64,000 nucleotides of DNA from Erpobdella octoculata. Taxonomy: Eukaryota > Annelida > Clitellata > Hirudinida > Erpobdellidae. A model generated the notes under the pieces. The model had not been told where the DNA came from. It did no database searches and saw only the letters and a program-made list of their open reading frames with translations. The stretch lies in the NCBI GenBank assembly GCA_963978895.1, contig OZ022240.1, positions 43,087,768-43,151,767 on the forward strand, given 5' to 3'. The translations under genes and the position numbers were made by a program. Shown piece after piece: positions 33,226 through 44,211 of the stretch; the first letter of the stretch is position 1, and each line of letters opens with the position of its first letter.

Positions 33226-35009
33226 ATGGAAAATTATTCAAGTTTTATAGAGTGTTTCATTTGCTCAGAAGAAATTAAAGATGCTCGAATGCTTCCATGT
33301 TTGCACAGTTTCTGTTTTGAATGTCTCAGAGTTGAATTTAATGAAAAGCTGTCAAATAAAGAAAACAAATTAAGTTGCCCAAAATGTTATATTTGTTTTG
33401 AACAACCCAAAGGAGGTTTAAAAAATAAAAAAAAAATGATTTTATTAAATGTCTCACTGAAACTAATAAAATATTTTGTGGAACTTGCTTAAAAGAAGAA
33501 GTTACTAGTTTATGTTTTGAATGCAAATTGTATTTGTGTTCATCATGTGTATCTGTTCATAAAAGAATTCCTTCAACAAAAAATCATGTTTTAGAAAACA
33601 GCAATTTCATTACAAAAGAAAATTTTGAAGCATCATATTGCAAATCTTGTCAGAAATGGGTTGATTCTAAAAAACCCTTTGATCATAAATCTTGTGTCTT
33701 GAAATCTTTTGCAGAATTTAAAAAAACTTTTTTTGAAAATTTGGAAGAAGAAATAATAAAAAACTACAACAGCATAGAAACTCTGAAAACAAATTTAAAT
33801 GCAATTAATACACAAAAACAGTCTGTTGAAAATGAAACTAAAAAATTGAAAAAACAAATTCAAGAACATTGCGAAGATCTCAAACTTAAATTTATCAATT
33901 TTATTGATTCATGCCAAAATGATTTCAATGCCATTATTGATAGAAAAAGCAATGAAATTGATCAAAAGTTAATTTCATATTCAGAAGAATTGTTAAAATT
34001 GAGGACAAAACTTGAAGAAAAAGTTGAAAAATATAAAAAATGGTATCAACATTTTAATCCACTTAATCTTATTGAAGCAATTGAAAATGATAAGGTTAAA
34101 TTGTTAGATGAGGATGAAAATAATTCAAGAAAAAATTATGAATTGATTTTAAAGTGTTTCAATGAAAAGTTGAATCTTGTTTTTGAACCAAAACCGTTGG
34201 ATACAAAATTTCATTCCTCACAATTTTCAATAGGAAATTTAATGTCAACTAATGAAATTCAACCTGAGCTTGTTGAAACAATTGCTATAACTGATTATAT
34301 TGGCAAAATATCGATTAGCAAAACAAAGGTGTATATCGGGAGTTTCAGAGATGATTGTTTTTATAAAATTGAAGTTTATAGCAAAACAACATATGAATAC
34401 CTTTTTTCCGTTGATTTAAATATAAAAACCTCTCACACTGAAAAAACCAAATTAGTTGATAATTTATTTTACGTGTTAAACGATTCTTTACTGGATATTT
34501 ATAATCTTGAAAAACAGAAAGACAGTCCTGATTGGAAGAAAACTATAAAACTCGAGTTTAAAGGAAATGGGATTGCCGGTTCATCGGATAAGAAATTGTT
34601 TGTTTTAGAAAATAAAAAGATATTTGAAATCACATTGAATGGGGAAATTGTACGTGTCATTTTATTACCGAATACAAATTACATTTATTACATCATTGGC
34701 TTGAAAAAATATCATTTTGCAATTTCAAATCATTTAGGACTTTATTTAATAAACTGCAAAGGAGATTTCATTAAACAAGTTAATTTAAAATCAGACCTCC
34801 CTGGACTGACAACAGACAACAATTGTAACTTATTTGTTGGTCACCATTCTGAAAAAAATATACATGTATATGATTTTAATTTTAATTTTGTAAAATCGTT
34901 TAATGCTCAATGTCAACCAATAGATATTTGTTTTGATTCAACAACAAATCGTTTATTAGTGGTTGGCGTAGGAAAACAATCTTATATCATGAATGTTTTC
35001 CAATTGTGA
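33226..35009 (+). pseudogene. Gene G: type 1 RING/B-box/propeller gene with one frameshift and a LINE in its 5' UTR
   Basis: Frame 1 (33226-33492) encodes the RING (CFIC, CLHSFCFEC, CPKC). The rest (open from about 33437 to 35009, at least 493 codons) encodes the B-box (CGTC, CFEC, CSSC, VHKRIP, NHVL), YCKSC/DHKSC, coiled coil and propeller ending YIMNVFQL. Comparison with genes A and I shows one base missing in the A-rich run at 33421-33437, after EGGL in the linker between RING and B-box. Corrected length would be about 594 aa. The transcription start region has been separated from the ATG by a LINE fragment. Either the copy is dead or the deletion is an assembly error. Confidence 0.85.
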
Positions 35010-35484
35010 TGTTTATTTATTTATAACTAACTCTGTTACCCAGTGTTACTTGGGTTTTTACAGGATTTTCGTTTCTTTTTTGTCCAAAAAAATGGTTAAT
35101 CGGTGGTATAAAAGATTCTTGTTTGTTGAATGCTTTTCAATTAAGACGATTAAGACTTTCTCTTTTCAATGAACTCATTTTTGCTTGGTTTTTATATTTA
35201 TATTTGTTTTATTGATTTAGTTAAAACGTGATTTGGTTCTAATTTCAAACAAATCAACATTAATTTAATTAATAATTTAGTAAATATATTTTACAGATAA
35301 TAATTAATATTAGTGTTAATTAATTTTTAAGCAACTCACCTTTGAAACGTTAATAAAACACGTTTATTTGAATAATAGTTTTTTTAAATGATGGAGCACT
35401 GAGAATTAATTTTATTCAAATTATTATTAAGATAAAAATTAAAATATGTGACTCATGATAGTCGAAAACGTTTTTAATTTCCGC
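35010..35484. other. Type 1 3' flank after gene G, no gene
   Basis: Starts about 20 bp after the stop with ATAACTAGCTCTGTTACCCA, a likely decayed Helitron-like end in reverse orientation, followed by sequence shared with the flanks of B and I and with 22229-22480. Confidence 0.6.
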
Positions 35485-35716
35485 AGGCCGGTCAAGGCCG
35501 TGATTTTAACCTTAAGTCAAGATGGGACAGGCCAAGAATTTTCGCAAAATTCATAGAAATTGTAGGCCTGTAAAAACAGACCGGGCTCAAATTAAACAAA
35601 CGTGCCGGGCCTGGAATTTTGGCTTATAAAACGGACTGGACCGAGTTGCCGTGCAGTACTCTACTATATGATGCACGGTTCAAAATCTCTAATTTCAAGC
35701 GAGCGAAGCCGCTCTG
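35485..35716 (+). mobile_element. Helitron 3'-end relic downstream of gene G
   Basis: Matches the last part of the Helitron at 13373-14812: GGCCGGTCAAGGCCG, AGGCCTGTAAAAACAGACCG, GTGCCGGGCCTGGAATTTTG, GTGCAGTACTCTACTAT and GAGCGAAGCCGCT. The terminal CTAG is lost. A copy with the same internal form lies after gene I at 50395-50585. Confidence 0.75.
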
Positions 35717-35989
35717 GTATTAAAATATATAAAAACACACAATAAAGAAAATAATCAAATTAATATGGTTTATAAAGTTCAGCCTGAATTTTTCAAAAGC
35801 ATTCGTGTTATTGAGAGTGAATGTCGTAAGCAAAAGTTGCCGATCGTGACTACACTCACCACACCCCATCGTATACATGCCACACGACAAAATAGAAAAC
35901 ATGTTAACTCAAATTGCAGGCCAAGATTGTTTGCCAAGTTTATAAAAATTGCATGAATTGATAATTTTTTATTTAAGTTCTTTTTAGAA

Positions 35990-36880
35990 ATATAACATTT
36001 GACTGAGTACGCCGTAAAGACAAAGTTTGTTTTACAATTTTGTTTTATATTTCAAGATTTGCCGGTTTTTCATTCATTTCATTTTTTTCAAACAACACTT
36101 TTCAAATTTATATATATCAAACATTTATTTAATTTTAATTACCTTGTTTTTGTTTTCAAAAATGAATATTTTTTTAATTACAATTTTTTTTAGAAAAAAT
36201 TTCTAATTTTAATAAAATGCATTGTTTTGAAAATCGAGTCTATATTTTATATTTTAGCTCGATTGGATGACGAAAGTTAGTTAAAAAAATTTCCAAGATC
36301 TGCAAGCATTCAAGTAAGCAACCAACACCGGTGGTACAATTAATATAACGAATTCAAAATAAATAATTCAAATAAAATTGTGTGCGACCTCCCAGTATGA
36401 AATGTAGTTTTTCTTATTAATATTTGTAAAACTTTAATAACAAAATTTAATGAAATATACAGGCCCCGGATTTAAATATGGTAATATTTTACCTACATGT
36501 TAAATTGACATGATTGATAGTAAGTTTTATTTAAGTTTACGCAAGTGCTTAAATAAAGACTAATACAGTTATTGAAACACTTAGTTCGATTAAGTGAATA
36601 TTAACTTCTAATAAATTAAGGACCATCTTATAAAGAACCCGAGTACAGTTATCAATATTATAACAACTGGTGTCAGAAGCGGGATACTTATAGAAATGAG
36701 TTTTGTTACGTTCAGAGGCGAATTTAAGAATTTGGAGACTATAGGCTAAAGTTTCGGTGGCACCCCTAGCGCCTCTCCCCGGGCCCCTAGTGACTGATTG
36801 TTTCCAAAGACCCCGGTTCATGCAAATTTGATATAAAAATTTGTTTGACCAATTATAGTTGGATAGCCTATAAATATAAT
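35990..36880. repeat. Dispersed repeat X, copy 2
   Basis: The longest copy, including the upstream part with TTTTCATTCATTTCA and CTCGATTGGATGACG, then the segment shared with 23960-24530 through GGCCCCTAGTGACTGATTGT. 35717-35989 has a 63-codon frame without recognisable features. Confidence 0.65.
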
Positions 36881-36910
36881 AAAGCTATGTAATAAAGTAA
36901 TTAAAAAAAA

Positions 36911-37072
36911 TTGATTATTAAAGTGATAAAAATAAAATTGATTATTAAAGTGATAAAAATAAAATTGATTATTAAAGTGATAAAAATAAAATTGATTATT
37001 AAAGTAATAAAAATAAAATTGATTATTAAAGTAATAAAAATAAAATTGATTATTAAAGTGATAAAAAACTTA
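36911..37072. repeat. 27-bp tandem repeat, six copies
   Basis: The unit TTGATTATTAAAGTGATAAA plus AATAAAA has a strict 27-bp period. Copies 4 and 5 carry A instead of G in AAGTGATA. As 27 is a multiple of three, the minus-strand frame of the neighbouring gene fragment runs through it without a stop. Confidence 0.9.
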
Positions 37073-37082
37073 AGTTTTAGAT

Positions 37083-37385
37083 TAATTTGATATTCAATAC
37101 CTTCACAATAGTCTTGAATTCGTTTTTTTAAATTGTCGCTTTTTTGAGTAACAAAATTGGATTGTTTTACAATTCCCTTTAATACAGGGTTTCTGTTATC
37201 TAAATTGTTAGTTATTTTTGAGTTTTTATGTTTAACATTTTTATCAAATTCTTTTTTAAACAGAGAAAACTTTTTAAGTGAGCAGAATCTATGATTTAAA
37301 AGCGTTTTAAAATTAACCCATTTCTTACATAACCTGCAGTATTGTGTTTCATTGTTTGTGTTTCTTGCAAGTGAATTTATTTCTT
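37083..37385 (-). pseudogene. Divergent gene-family fragment: C2HC motif plus coiled coil
   Basis: On the minus strand, with no ATG, about 100 open codons read ARNTNNETQYCRLCKKWVNF, then LLNHRFCSLKKF and a Lys/Asn-rich helix ending RIQDYCEGIEYQINLKLK. This matches YCKSC/DHESC plus the start of the coiled coil in the paralogs but is far more diverged than any other copy. The frame starts after a TAA and has no B-box or propeller. It could be an orphan piece of an older, third subfamily. Confidence 0.7.
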
Positions 37386-37439
37386 AACAAGTTGAAATTT
37401 ATTTTTAACAAGTTGAAAAGGCGCTTTTTTAAATTTGTG

Positions 37440-37760
37440 TAAATTCAAATTATTCAATAGATGGCGCTTGTGTCAATTAAAAAACTGGTTAAGAAGCGCT
37501 ATGGGTCAGGGACATCTGATATGCTGTAACTGTTTGCCATATCAATCAAGTCCTTCTGGATAATCTGAACATAAGACAACTTGTCCATGAATTTGCACAA
37601 GGGATCTAAAATACAAAAATGTCTATTTGGATCAACAGTATTCTTATTTTGAATCACTATGTAGCAAAGTTATTTTTTAATGATACTTTAAATTAAAAAT
37701 TGGCACGTCACTAATAAAGGCACAATGCAATCTTGAATCCATCACAATTCACAGATTTGT
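37440..37760 (+). mobile_element. hAT transposase C-terminal relic
   Basis: A broken plus-strand frame with ALWVRD and AVTVCHINQVLLDNLNIRQ matches the fuller copy at 38532-38867. The shared tail CACTAATAAAGGCACAATGC/AATCCATC is also present. Dead. Confidence 0.6.
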
Positions 37761-37920
37761 AACTGAACTAACCTCAGGAACCTTCACAAATGAAACCGAT
37801 GAATCGCGCACCTTATCAACTGCATAATGTTCACCTCCAAATATCATAAAACCGCATTTATCTGGATTTACCGTCAATCGAAACGCTAGTAATAGTTTAC
37901 CGTAGTTGAAGTTTAGAAAA
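37745..37920 (-). mobile_element. Possible LINE reverse-transcriptase scrap
   Basis: Minus-strand FRLTVNPDKCGFMIFGGE and YAVDKV resemble the segment after the catalytic motif of LINE reverse transcriptases (typically L.INP.KC..M.F). It is short and isolated. 37921-38531 has no gene. Confidence 0.4.
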
Positions 37921-38531
37921 AAAAATTATATTCTATTATTACTTTCACATATTGAACACATCACGAATTGGGGTTGATTTCTTGGTCTCACTATGTTAAA
38001 CGTTTAGCTGCATCCTAAAATTGTAATATACATGTTTTTTCAGACTGGGCTTAGATTTAAATTCTAAAGCACTACAAGGTATTATTATTTAAAATTAAAT
38101 CTCATCTCCTTTAATTCAGTACAACAGATCACGATACTACAAAAAAATTTATTTGTTTGTGTAGTCTAAAGAAAATAAACGGTACCTTTTTAAACCAATT
38201 ATTAGATATATTTTCAGGCTTTCAAAGTTTCTTTGAGTCGGCAAAGTTGACGTTCAACAGCTCTATTAGTTCTATTTTTTTTAGAATATATCACAATCAG
38301 ATATAGAAATAGTTTTTTACAATACTTAATACCTAGTTTTTTCAATTAAATATTTGAATATTGCACTATCAACAGAATTATTTTCTTATTATAGGTTTGA
38401 AGTTCTAGATAGTCAGAAACATATTATAATGTTGACTTAAATATTACTATAAGCAATGGTAAAACTATTATCGCATTTAAAAATAGATTTGCATAATGAA
38501 AAATATATAGAAGAGTTTTTTTTTTAAAAAC

Positions 38532-38867
38532 TTGTTTTTTTTTGCTCGAACTTGTTCAACGCATGGTACCAGAAATTGGCAAACTTTTAAAAGCCATGCA
38601 GCAGCCAGTACAACTTTTACTGATTTGTCCAGTACCATCATGTGCGTAGAAAAATCTTTCATTGCTTTAAAGCGTCTCAAAAACTGGTTTATAAGCATTA
38701 TGGGTCAGGGACGTCTGAATGCTGCAACTGTTTGCTATATTAATCAAAGCATTCTGAATAACCTGAACCTAACTTATACCTACAAAACAATGAAAGCCAA
38801 GAAAAAAGGATGCGTCACTAATAAAGGCTCAATGCAATCTCGAATCCATCCCAGTTCACAGATTTGA
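38532..38867 (+). mobile_element. hAT transposase C-terminal dimerisation region
   Basis: 111 open codons on the plus strand. VEKSFIALKRLKNWF, SIMGQGRLNAATVCYI and ILNNLNL match the hAT C-terminal core (usually .ERSFS.LKR.K...R..MG..RL..L). The N-terminal part of the transposase is absent, so it is unlikely to be functional. Confidence 0.7.
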
Positions 38868-39290
38868 AAATTATTTTTGTTTTTTTTTTTTAAAGCAGAA
38901 AAGAAACGTGGTTTTTAAAAGATTTTTTAGGTATTATTATTATTATTTAACTTTTTTTAATTATAATGCTATTTAAGATTTTAATCATTTTATTTAATGT
39001 GTTATTGAAAATCTGTAAGCTCAATGACAAAATTGCATGCACTACATTTTATCAATTTGGTATAACGGGAAGTGCTTCAAAATTTAGAAACTTAAAATTA
39101 AAACTTATTCACAAAGAAAAATTCAAATGAGCGTTATTTGTGCAATCAAATTTCGTGTTATCAATCAAATTTGTTTTATTGATTTTAAAGTTTTATGTTA
39201 AGCTATAATTTTTATTTTCTAATATAAGCATGTAAACAACCAAAAAATTTAAATTAATTACTGTTTAAATATACAAAAAACTTAAAACGT

Positions 39291-39424
39291 TACAATTAAA
39301 AAACTTTTAATAACCAATTTTTTTCACCAACACCAATCACTAAAAAACGATTTGTTAATGATTCAATATCAAAATATGATACTTCACACTGAGCATCAAA
39401 TGAATTCAAGTAATCTAAATCTAA
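39291..39424 (-). pseudogene. Partial tandem duplicate of the gene H 3' end
   Basis: The minus strand reads LDYLNSFDAQCEVSYFDIES, then NRFLVIGVGEK and LLKVF with the terminal stop region diverged. It abuts the end of gene H (39428) with only a few bases between, so the last ~45 codons exist twice. It is not in an ORF joined to H. Confidence 0.8.
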
Positions 39425-39427
39425 ACG

Positions 39428-41746
39428 TTATAATTGGAAAACATTCAATAAACAAATATTTCCACCACTAATCACCAAACCACGATTTGTTGATGTTTCA
39501 ATACCAAAACATGAAAATTTACATTGAGCATCAAATGAATTCAAGTAATTTAAATCAAAATCAAAGACATGAATTTTTTCTCCAAACCTATCAGCTATGA
39601 ATAAATTGGAATTGTGATCAGTTGTTAATCCACCTGACCCAAATGCGTTCGGTAATAATAATGGATCAATTTCTTTAATGATATTTCCATCGCAGTTGAT
39701 TAAATAAAGTTTGTCATTACATGCTATTGCAAAATTTTCTTTTAAACGATCAACATTTAAATATTGAAAACAATCTGATATTTTCGGTAATTTAGAAATA
39801 TATTTAATTCCATCTTCTAGTGTAATTTCAAACAATTTTTTGTCTTTAAAAACGTACAAGTTCTTTTCCGTTGAATAAAAATAGTCTGATCCATCAAATT
39901 TATGCTTTATTGTATTTTTCCATTCAGGATTATTTTTCTGTTTTTCGAGATTATATATTTCTAAAGCTGGATTATTTATAACACATAAAAAATTGTTATA
40001 TAAATGAAATTGGAATATAGGGTGTTCAAACTCAATTGAAAAAAGAAAACCATATGATTTGTTGCAATAAACATCAATTTTTAATATATTTCTATTAAGA
40101 TATCCAAAATATAATTTTGTTTTGCTAATTGAAAACTTGCTGAAGTGATTGTTTAATTCTTTTGTTAGAATGAGTTTTGGTTGAATTTCATTAGTTGGAT
40201 TTAATTTTCCTATTGAAATTTGTGAGAAAAAAATTTGTTCGTGCAGTTGAATTGGTTCAAAAAATTTAATTACCGTTTCATTCAAATATTCGGAATATTT
40301 CTGTTTTGTTTTTTCAAGAAGATTTTCAACATCATCATCTAACTCTTTAAAAACATCATTTAACAAATTATTTTCAATAAGTTCAATGAATTTGATAAGA
40401 TTACAATGCTGGAACCAATTTTCATATTCAATCCGTTTTTTTTTTATTTTACCTTTAAGTTGTAGTATTTCGTTTTTATGCAATTTGAATTGTTTTTCAA
40501 TTTCATTGCTTTTTTCCGTAATTATTCCTTCATAATCATCCTTGTAAAAATCAATATTTTTGATAATTTGGTTTTTAATATCTTCAAAATGTTTTTCAAA
40601 TTGTTTTTTCAAAATTTCAGTTTTACAAGTAACAGAAAACCTTTGTTTTCCAATTGCTTCCCAAATTTCTTCTATGATAGCTAAGTTGTATTTCAATTTA
40701 GATTGTTTTTGAAATACATTTGTATCAAAGTCTTTTTTAATTTGATAAAACGTTTTAAGTGGGCAGGATTCATGATTAAGACAAGTTTCACAGTCAACCC
40801 ATGTCTGACAAGGTTTGCAATATAATGTTTTAATGTTATCTTCTTTTTCTCTGGCCTGTAATTTTAAATCCGTCAAAACATGTTTCTTTGTAGCTGGAAT
40901 TTTTTTATGACAGATTTTACATGATGTACACAAATACAATTTGCAATCAAAGCACAAAAAACTAAACTCTTCACGGGAACAACTCCCACAACATATATCC
41001 AATTCTTTTTGTAAGACAAAGTTATGAGGTTTTAAATAATTGTGTTTATTTCTTTCATATTTATATTTCAGATCTGGTATTATTATTTCATTTGAGAAAA
41101 GTTTTATATTTAATATATTTGATTCAAAAGTAAGGTTCAAATTTTCTTTAAAACATTTGGAGAACAAACTATGGATGTGTGATGAGAAAGCATTATCATC
41201 TATGAGCATTTTTGCATTAATAGTTTTTCTAATTTCAGAAATTATAGTTGAATCACAATGTTTAATTTCTGATTGACATTTTGTATTCCTTTCTTCTACT
41301 TCTTTCAATAACTTTAAAACATTTTTCAGATGGATATTTAACGTTTCTTCAATTTTAAACCATTTCTCATCAATTTCAGTATTGATCTTTTTCTCACATG
41401 AATCAATAAAATTAATAAACTGATTTCTCATTTCTTCACAATGTTGTTGAACTTGTGTTTTTAAGTTTTCAGCTTCTTTAGCAGCATTCATTCTACGTTC
41501 ATTGATTGCATGCAGTTGTTCCATTATGACATCTACGTTGAGATTTTTTGCATTCAATTCCTGACATGATTTACAATAGCAAGTTGTAATAATTTCCTCT
41601 TTAATTGAAGTATTTTTTGTAAAAACATGTTTGTATATTGTTGGAATCTTTTCATGAAAAACCAAACACGATGAACACAAATTAATTTGGCAATTGAAGC
41701 AAAACTGTGTAGTTACTGTTTTCAAACAAATTCCACATTTTTCCAT
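39428..41746 (-). CDS. Gene H: type 2 double B-box/coiled-coil/propeller protein, 772 aa
   Basis: Intact, intronless, start at MEKCGIC. B-box 1: C4, C7, C16, C19, C24, C27, H31, H40, then YCKSC without the H-x2-C partner. Coiled coil 1 runs to about residue 220 and is followed by FESNILNIKLFSNEIIIPDL, which resembles the coiled-coil/propeller joint of type 1. B-box 2 has CGSC, CFDC, CTSC, CHKKIP and KHVL, then YCKPC/NHESC. Coiled coil 2 follows and a propeller-like region with repeated patterns (LYVFKDKKLFEITLEDGIK, TTDHNSNLFIADRFGEKIHV) ends LNVFQL. Best template for the type 2 family. RING-less; a regulatory role beside type 1 ligases is inferred. Confidence 0.92.
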   Translation of the reverse strand: MEKCGICLKTVTTQFCFNCQINLCSSCLVFHEKIPTIYKHVFTKNTSIKEEIITTCYCKSCQELNAKNLNVDVIMEQLHAINERRMNAAKEAENLKTQVQQHCEEMRNQFINFIDSCEKKINTEIDEKWFKIEETLNIHLKNVLKLLKEVEERNTKCQSEIKHCDSTIISEIRKTINAKMLIDDNAFSSHIHSLFSKCFKENLNLTFESNILNIKLFSNEIIIPDLKYKYERNKHNYLKPHNFVLQKELDICCGSCSREEFSFLCFDCKLYLCTSCKICHKKIPATKKHVLTDLKLQAREKEDNIKTLYCKPCQTWVDCETCLNHESCPLKTFYQIKKDFDTNVFQKQSKLKYNLAIIEEIWEAIGKQRFSVTCKTEILKKQFEKHFEDIKNQIIKNIDFYKDDYEGIITEKSNEIEKQFKLHKNEILQLKGKIKKKRIEYENWFQHCNLIKFIELIENNLLNDVFKELDDDVENLLEKTKQKYSEYLNETVIKFFEPIQLHEQIFFSQISIGKLNPTNEIQPKLILTKELNNHFSKFSISKTKLYFGYLNRNILKIDVYCNKSYGFLFSIEFEHPIFQFHLYNNFLCVINNPALEIYNLEKQKNNPEWKNTIKHKFDGSDYFYSTEKNLYVFKDKKLFEITLEDGIKYISKLPKISDCFQYLNVDRLKENFAIACNDKLYLINCDGNIIKEIDPLLLPNAFGSGGLTTDHNSNLFIADRFGEKIHVFDFDLNYLNSFDAQCKFSCFGIETSTNRGLVISGGNICLLNVFQL

Positions 41747-42125
41747 GATTTGTTTTTATGAAAAAACACCTACAATAAGCATTATCATGATTAGTTATAA
41801 TGTTTTTCAAGTCAAATAAAAGTAAAAAGTGACTAAAATGATTTCAAACTGCAAGCCAGTTCCAAGCCTGGCTAAAGAAGCAACAGTTGAAAAAATCAAA
41901 TTAGAATTCATGACAGGAAGTACTTAGGTGTTTCCTTCATAGATTTATTTAAATCTTAAAACACCAAGTGTAGAGGACTATAAACTATTATGAAAAAACT
42001 CACGTTTAATTTTATAAAAGTAAATAACACAAGCTGTTTAAAACATCTGTAATAAAAATACAATTCAATGCAATTGTTTACGTGTTGAACATGGTAAATA
42101 ACTCAATTTTGACAAATAAAATGCC

Positions 42126-42700
42126 TTGCATTTATATATGGACAACATCGTACCACCTGGTTTTTCAGTCATTCATCAACATCGCGTATCATCAAACGCC
42201 TCAAGAGGTACCAGTCTTGCTCTCATTCACCACAATCACTTTCATTTTAAACTATTAAACATCTTTTACTACTATTGGTTTCGGAAATTTAGTTATTTAG
42301 GTCACCAATGTAACGCATCATTTCATCATCGTCATTGTATATCGCCCTCCTGGGCCTCTAAGCCGTTTCGCTGACGACCTCACACTACTTCTCGAACCCC
42401 ATTCTACTAAAAGGCTATATTTGTGCGGTGATGTGAACACCATCCTCCATCAATAGTAACATCGCCGGTTTTTTAGACGAATTCAACATGATTCAACATA
42501 TTAGCGCTCTTACTTATGTGATAGAAAACTCTCTTGATATTTTGATAACACCCAACTCTCACTCAACTACCGGTTTCATGATTGCCATTTATCCCTCTCA
42601 TATCACGTTTAATCATTGTATAATTTTTCTGTTATCATCTTATCAAATCCTGAACAAGTTTTTACTTCTATTTCTCATTGAAATCTTAAATGAATAGGCT
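42126..42700 (+). mobile_element. LINE endonuclease relic upstream of gene H
   Basis: Same order as 19845-20410: PPGFSVIHQHRVSSNAS, LALIHHNHFHF, CGDVNT, LDEFNMIQHISA and SLDILITPNSHST in broken frames. 41747-42125 is the conserved type 2 upstream flank. Confidence 0.7.
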
Positions 42701-43902
42701 GAGGCAATTTCAAACATAGTCTACAATAATTTAAATCCCTGACATTGACGGGTTTTTTAACGATCAATGCGCTAATCTAATAAACATCACTAAAATCTTT
42801 TATAGACATTACCTTCTTAAATTGGAAACAATCAGGAAAGGTGTCACCAGGTTTTCCGATGTATTTTTGAAACAAATTGTATACAATTAGTGTTTTACTT
42901 TTAAAATAATAAAATTTCTTTGATAGCTACAGAGACCGGGCTTGTATGTTAAAAATTTGATTACTTTGATAAAAATAACATAAACTTTACAATTTTTAGC
43001 AAATTTAGTTTTTGTAACGATTTTCATCATTTGATAAAGAAAATTGAATTTTCGTGTTGCTAATTATAATTTTATTGCGTTTTTTTCCCGCCTATATGTT
43101 GTATTTGCTCCTCCCCTTCGAGGTTTTGCTGAATGACGCCACTGTCTACATGATGACATTTTTGAGATGTCACACAAAAATCACTTTTTATTTTATTATC
43201 ACCAACAAACCGGACCGACACATGGAGCTCACAAATTAAAACATCTGGTGAAGACAACTACAATTTGTTTTCAATACATTTTGTTGTTTTGTAGATCATA
43301 AAATGAAACATAAAAATTCTTACTTTCGACAAATAAGCAAGAAATACGGATCTTCAGGCAATTTTTAACAAATTCGGTCAAGCAAAAATCAAATTAGTCA
43401 TATTATTGCGAACAAAATTTAACTATCAAAATAGTTCTCTAATTGGCACAGAAAATATAATCTTGCCTCCACATTCCACATACAAGATTCTTTATAGACA
43501 GCTTATACAAGAAAGTCAGGCGTTATTATTGTTCTTGTGCCAGCTAGTGTTGTATCAGAATTGTGTTCAAGCGTTGTTTCTTTTTCACATAGATATCGTG
43601 CATTATTTTTTTTACATAAAACCTGTATTAGCATAACAATACAAACCTATACCATATAACTCCTTCTATTTGATGTTCTGCCTTTTACTATCTTTTCGTT
43701 GCTAACTTCCTGATTCATTGCCGTCAGAATCATTGCTAACTTCATGGCCCTATATATGACTGGATCAATAGATATCGTAAGTTATATATCTACGACTGGA
43801 TCAATAGATTTTGTAAGTTGTATATCTATGACCTAATTGCTCTTTATTGATGCATAAGAAAATGTGTTGCATAGACGTATAATATAATATCTAGAATCTA
43901 GA
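42701..43902. repeat. Duplicate of the block at 20420-21974
   Basis: Matches base for base over long stretches, with a deletion of about 300 bp at 43600 relative to 21372-21660. No gene; the short frames are incidental. Confidence 0.8.
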
Positions 43903-44208
43903 CGCTCAATAGCGTTATAACTATTACCAAGGCAGTAAGTAGGCGTCGTTTGCCGGGGCAATAAGCGGTAAAATTACTACGGAGCCGGCGGTTTTGCCAA
44001 AACAATTGATTTTTCAATCAATTGATTAAGATGTACATATTTTCTAAAGGTTTAGGGGTAGGGATAGGGTTAGGGGTAGGGTTAAGGTTGGGGTTAGGGT
44101 TTAATTTTGGGTAGACTTATGGCGCGACTGCCGGCTCAGTAGCAATTTTACCGATTATTTCCACGGCTAACCGCCGGGGCAATAGCAGCGACCACTCAAA
44201 TACAGGCC
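43903..44208. mobile_element. MITE copy 4, most complete
   Basis: Both outer ends are present (CGCTCAATAGCGTTATAAC; GCCGGGGCAATAGCAGCG), with the inner inverted pair GGTAAAATTACTAC/GTAGCAATTTTACC. A degenerate TTAGGG tract at 44045-44103 lies in the middle. Confidence 0.75.
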
Positions 44209-44211
44209 AAT

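Noticed and set aside
36911..37072. CRISPR-like array of direct repeats
   Set aside because: 27-bp units are contiguous without spacers in a eukaryotic context.
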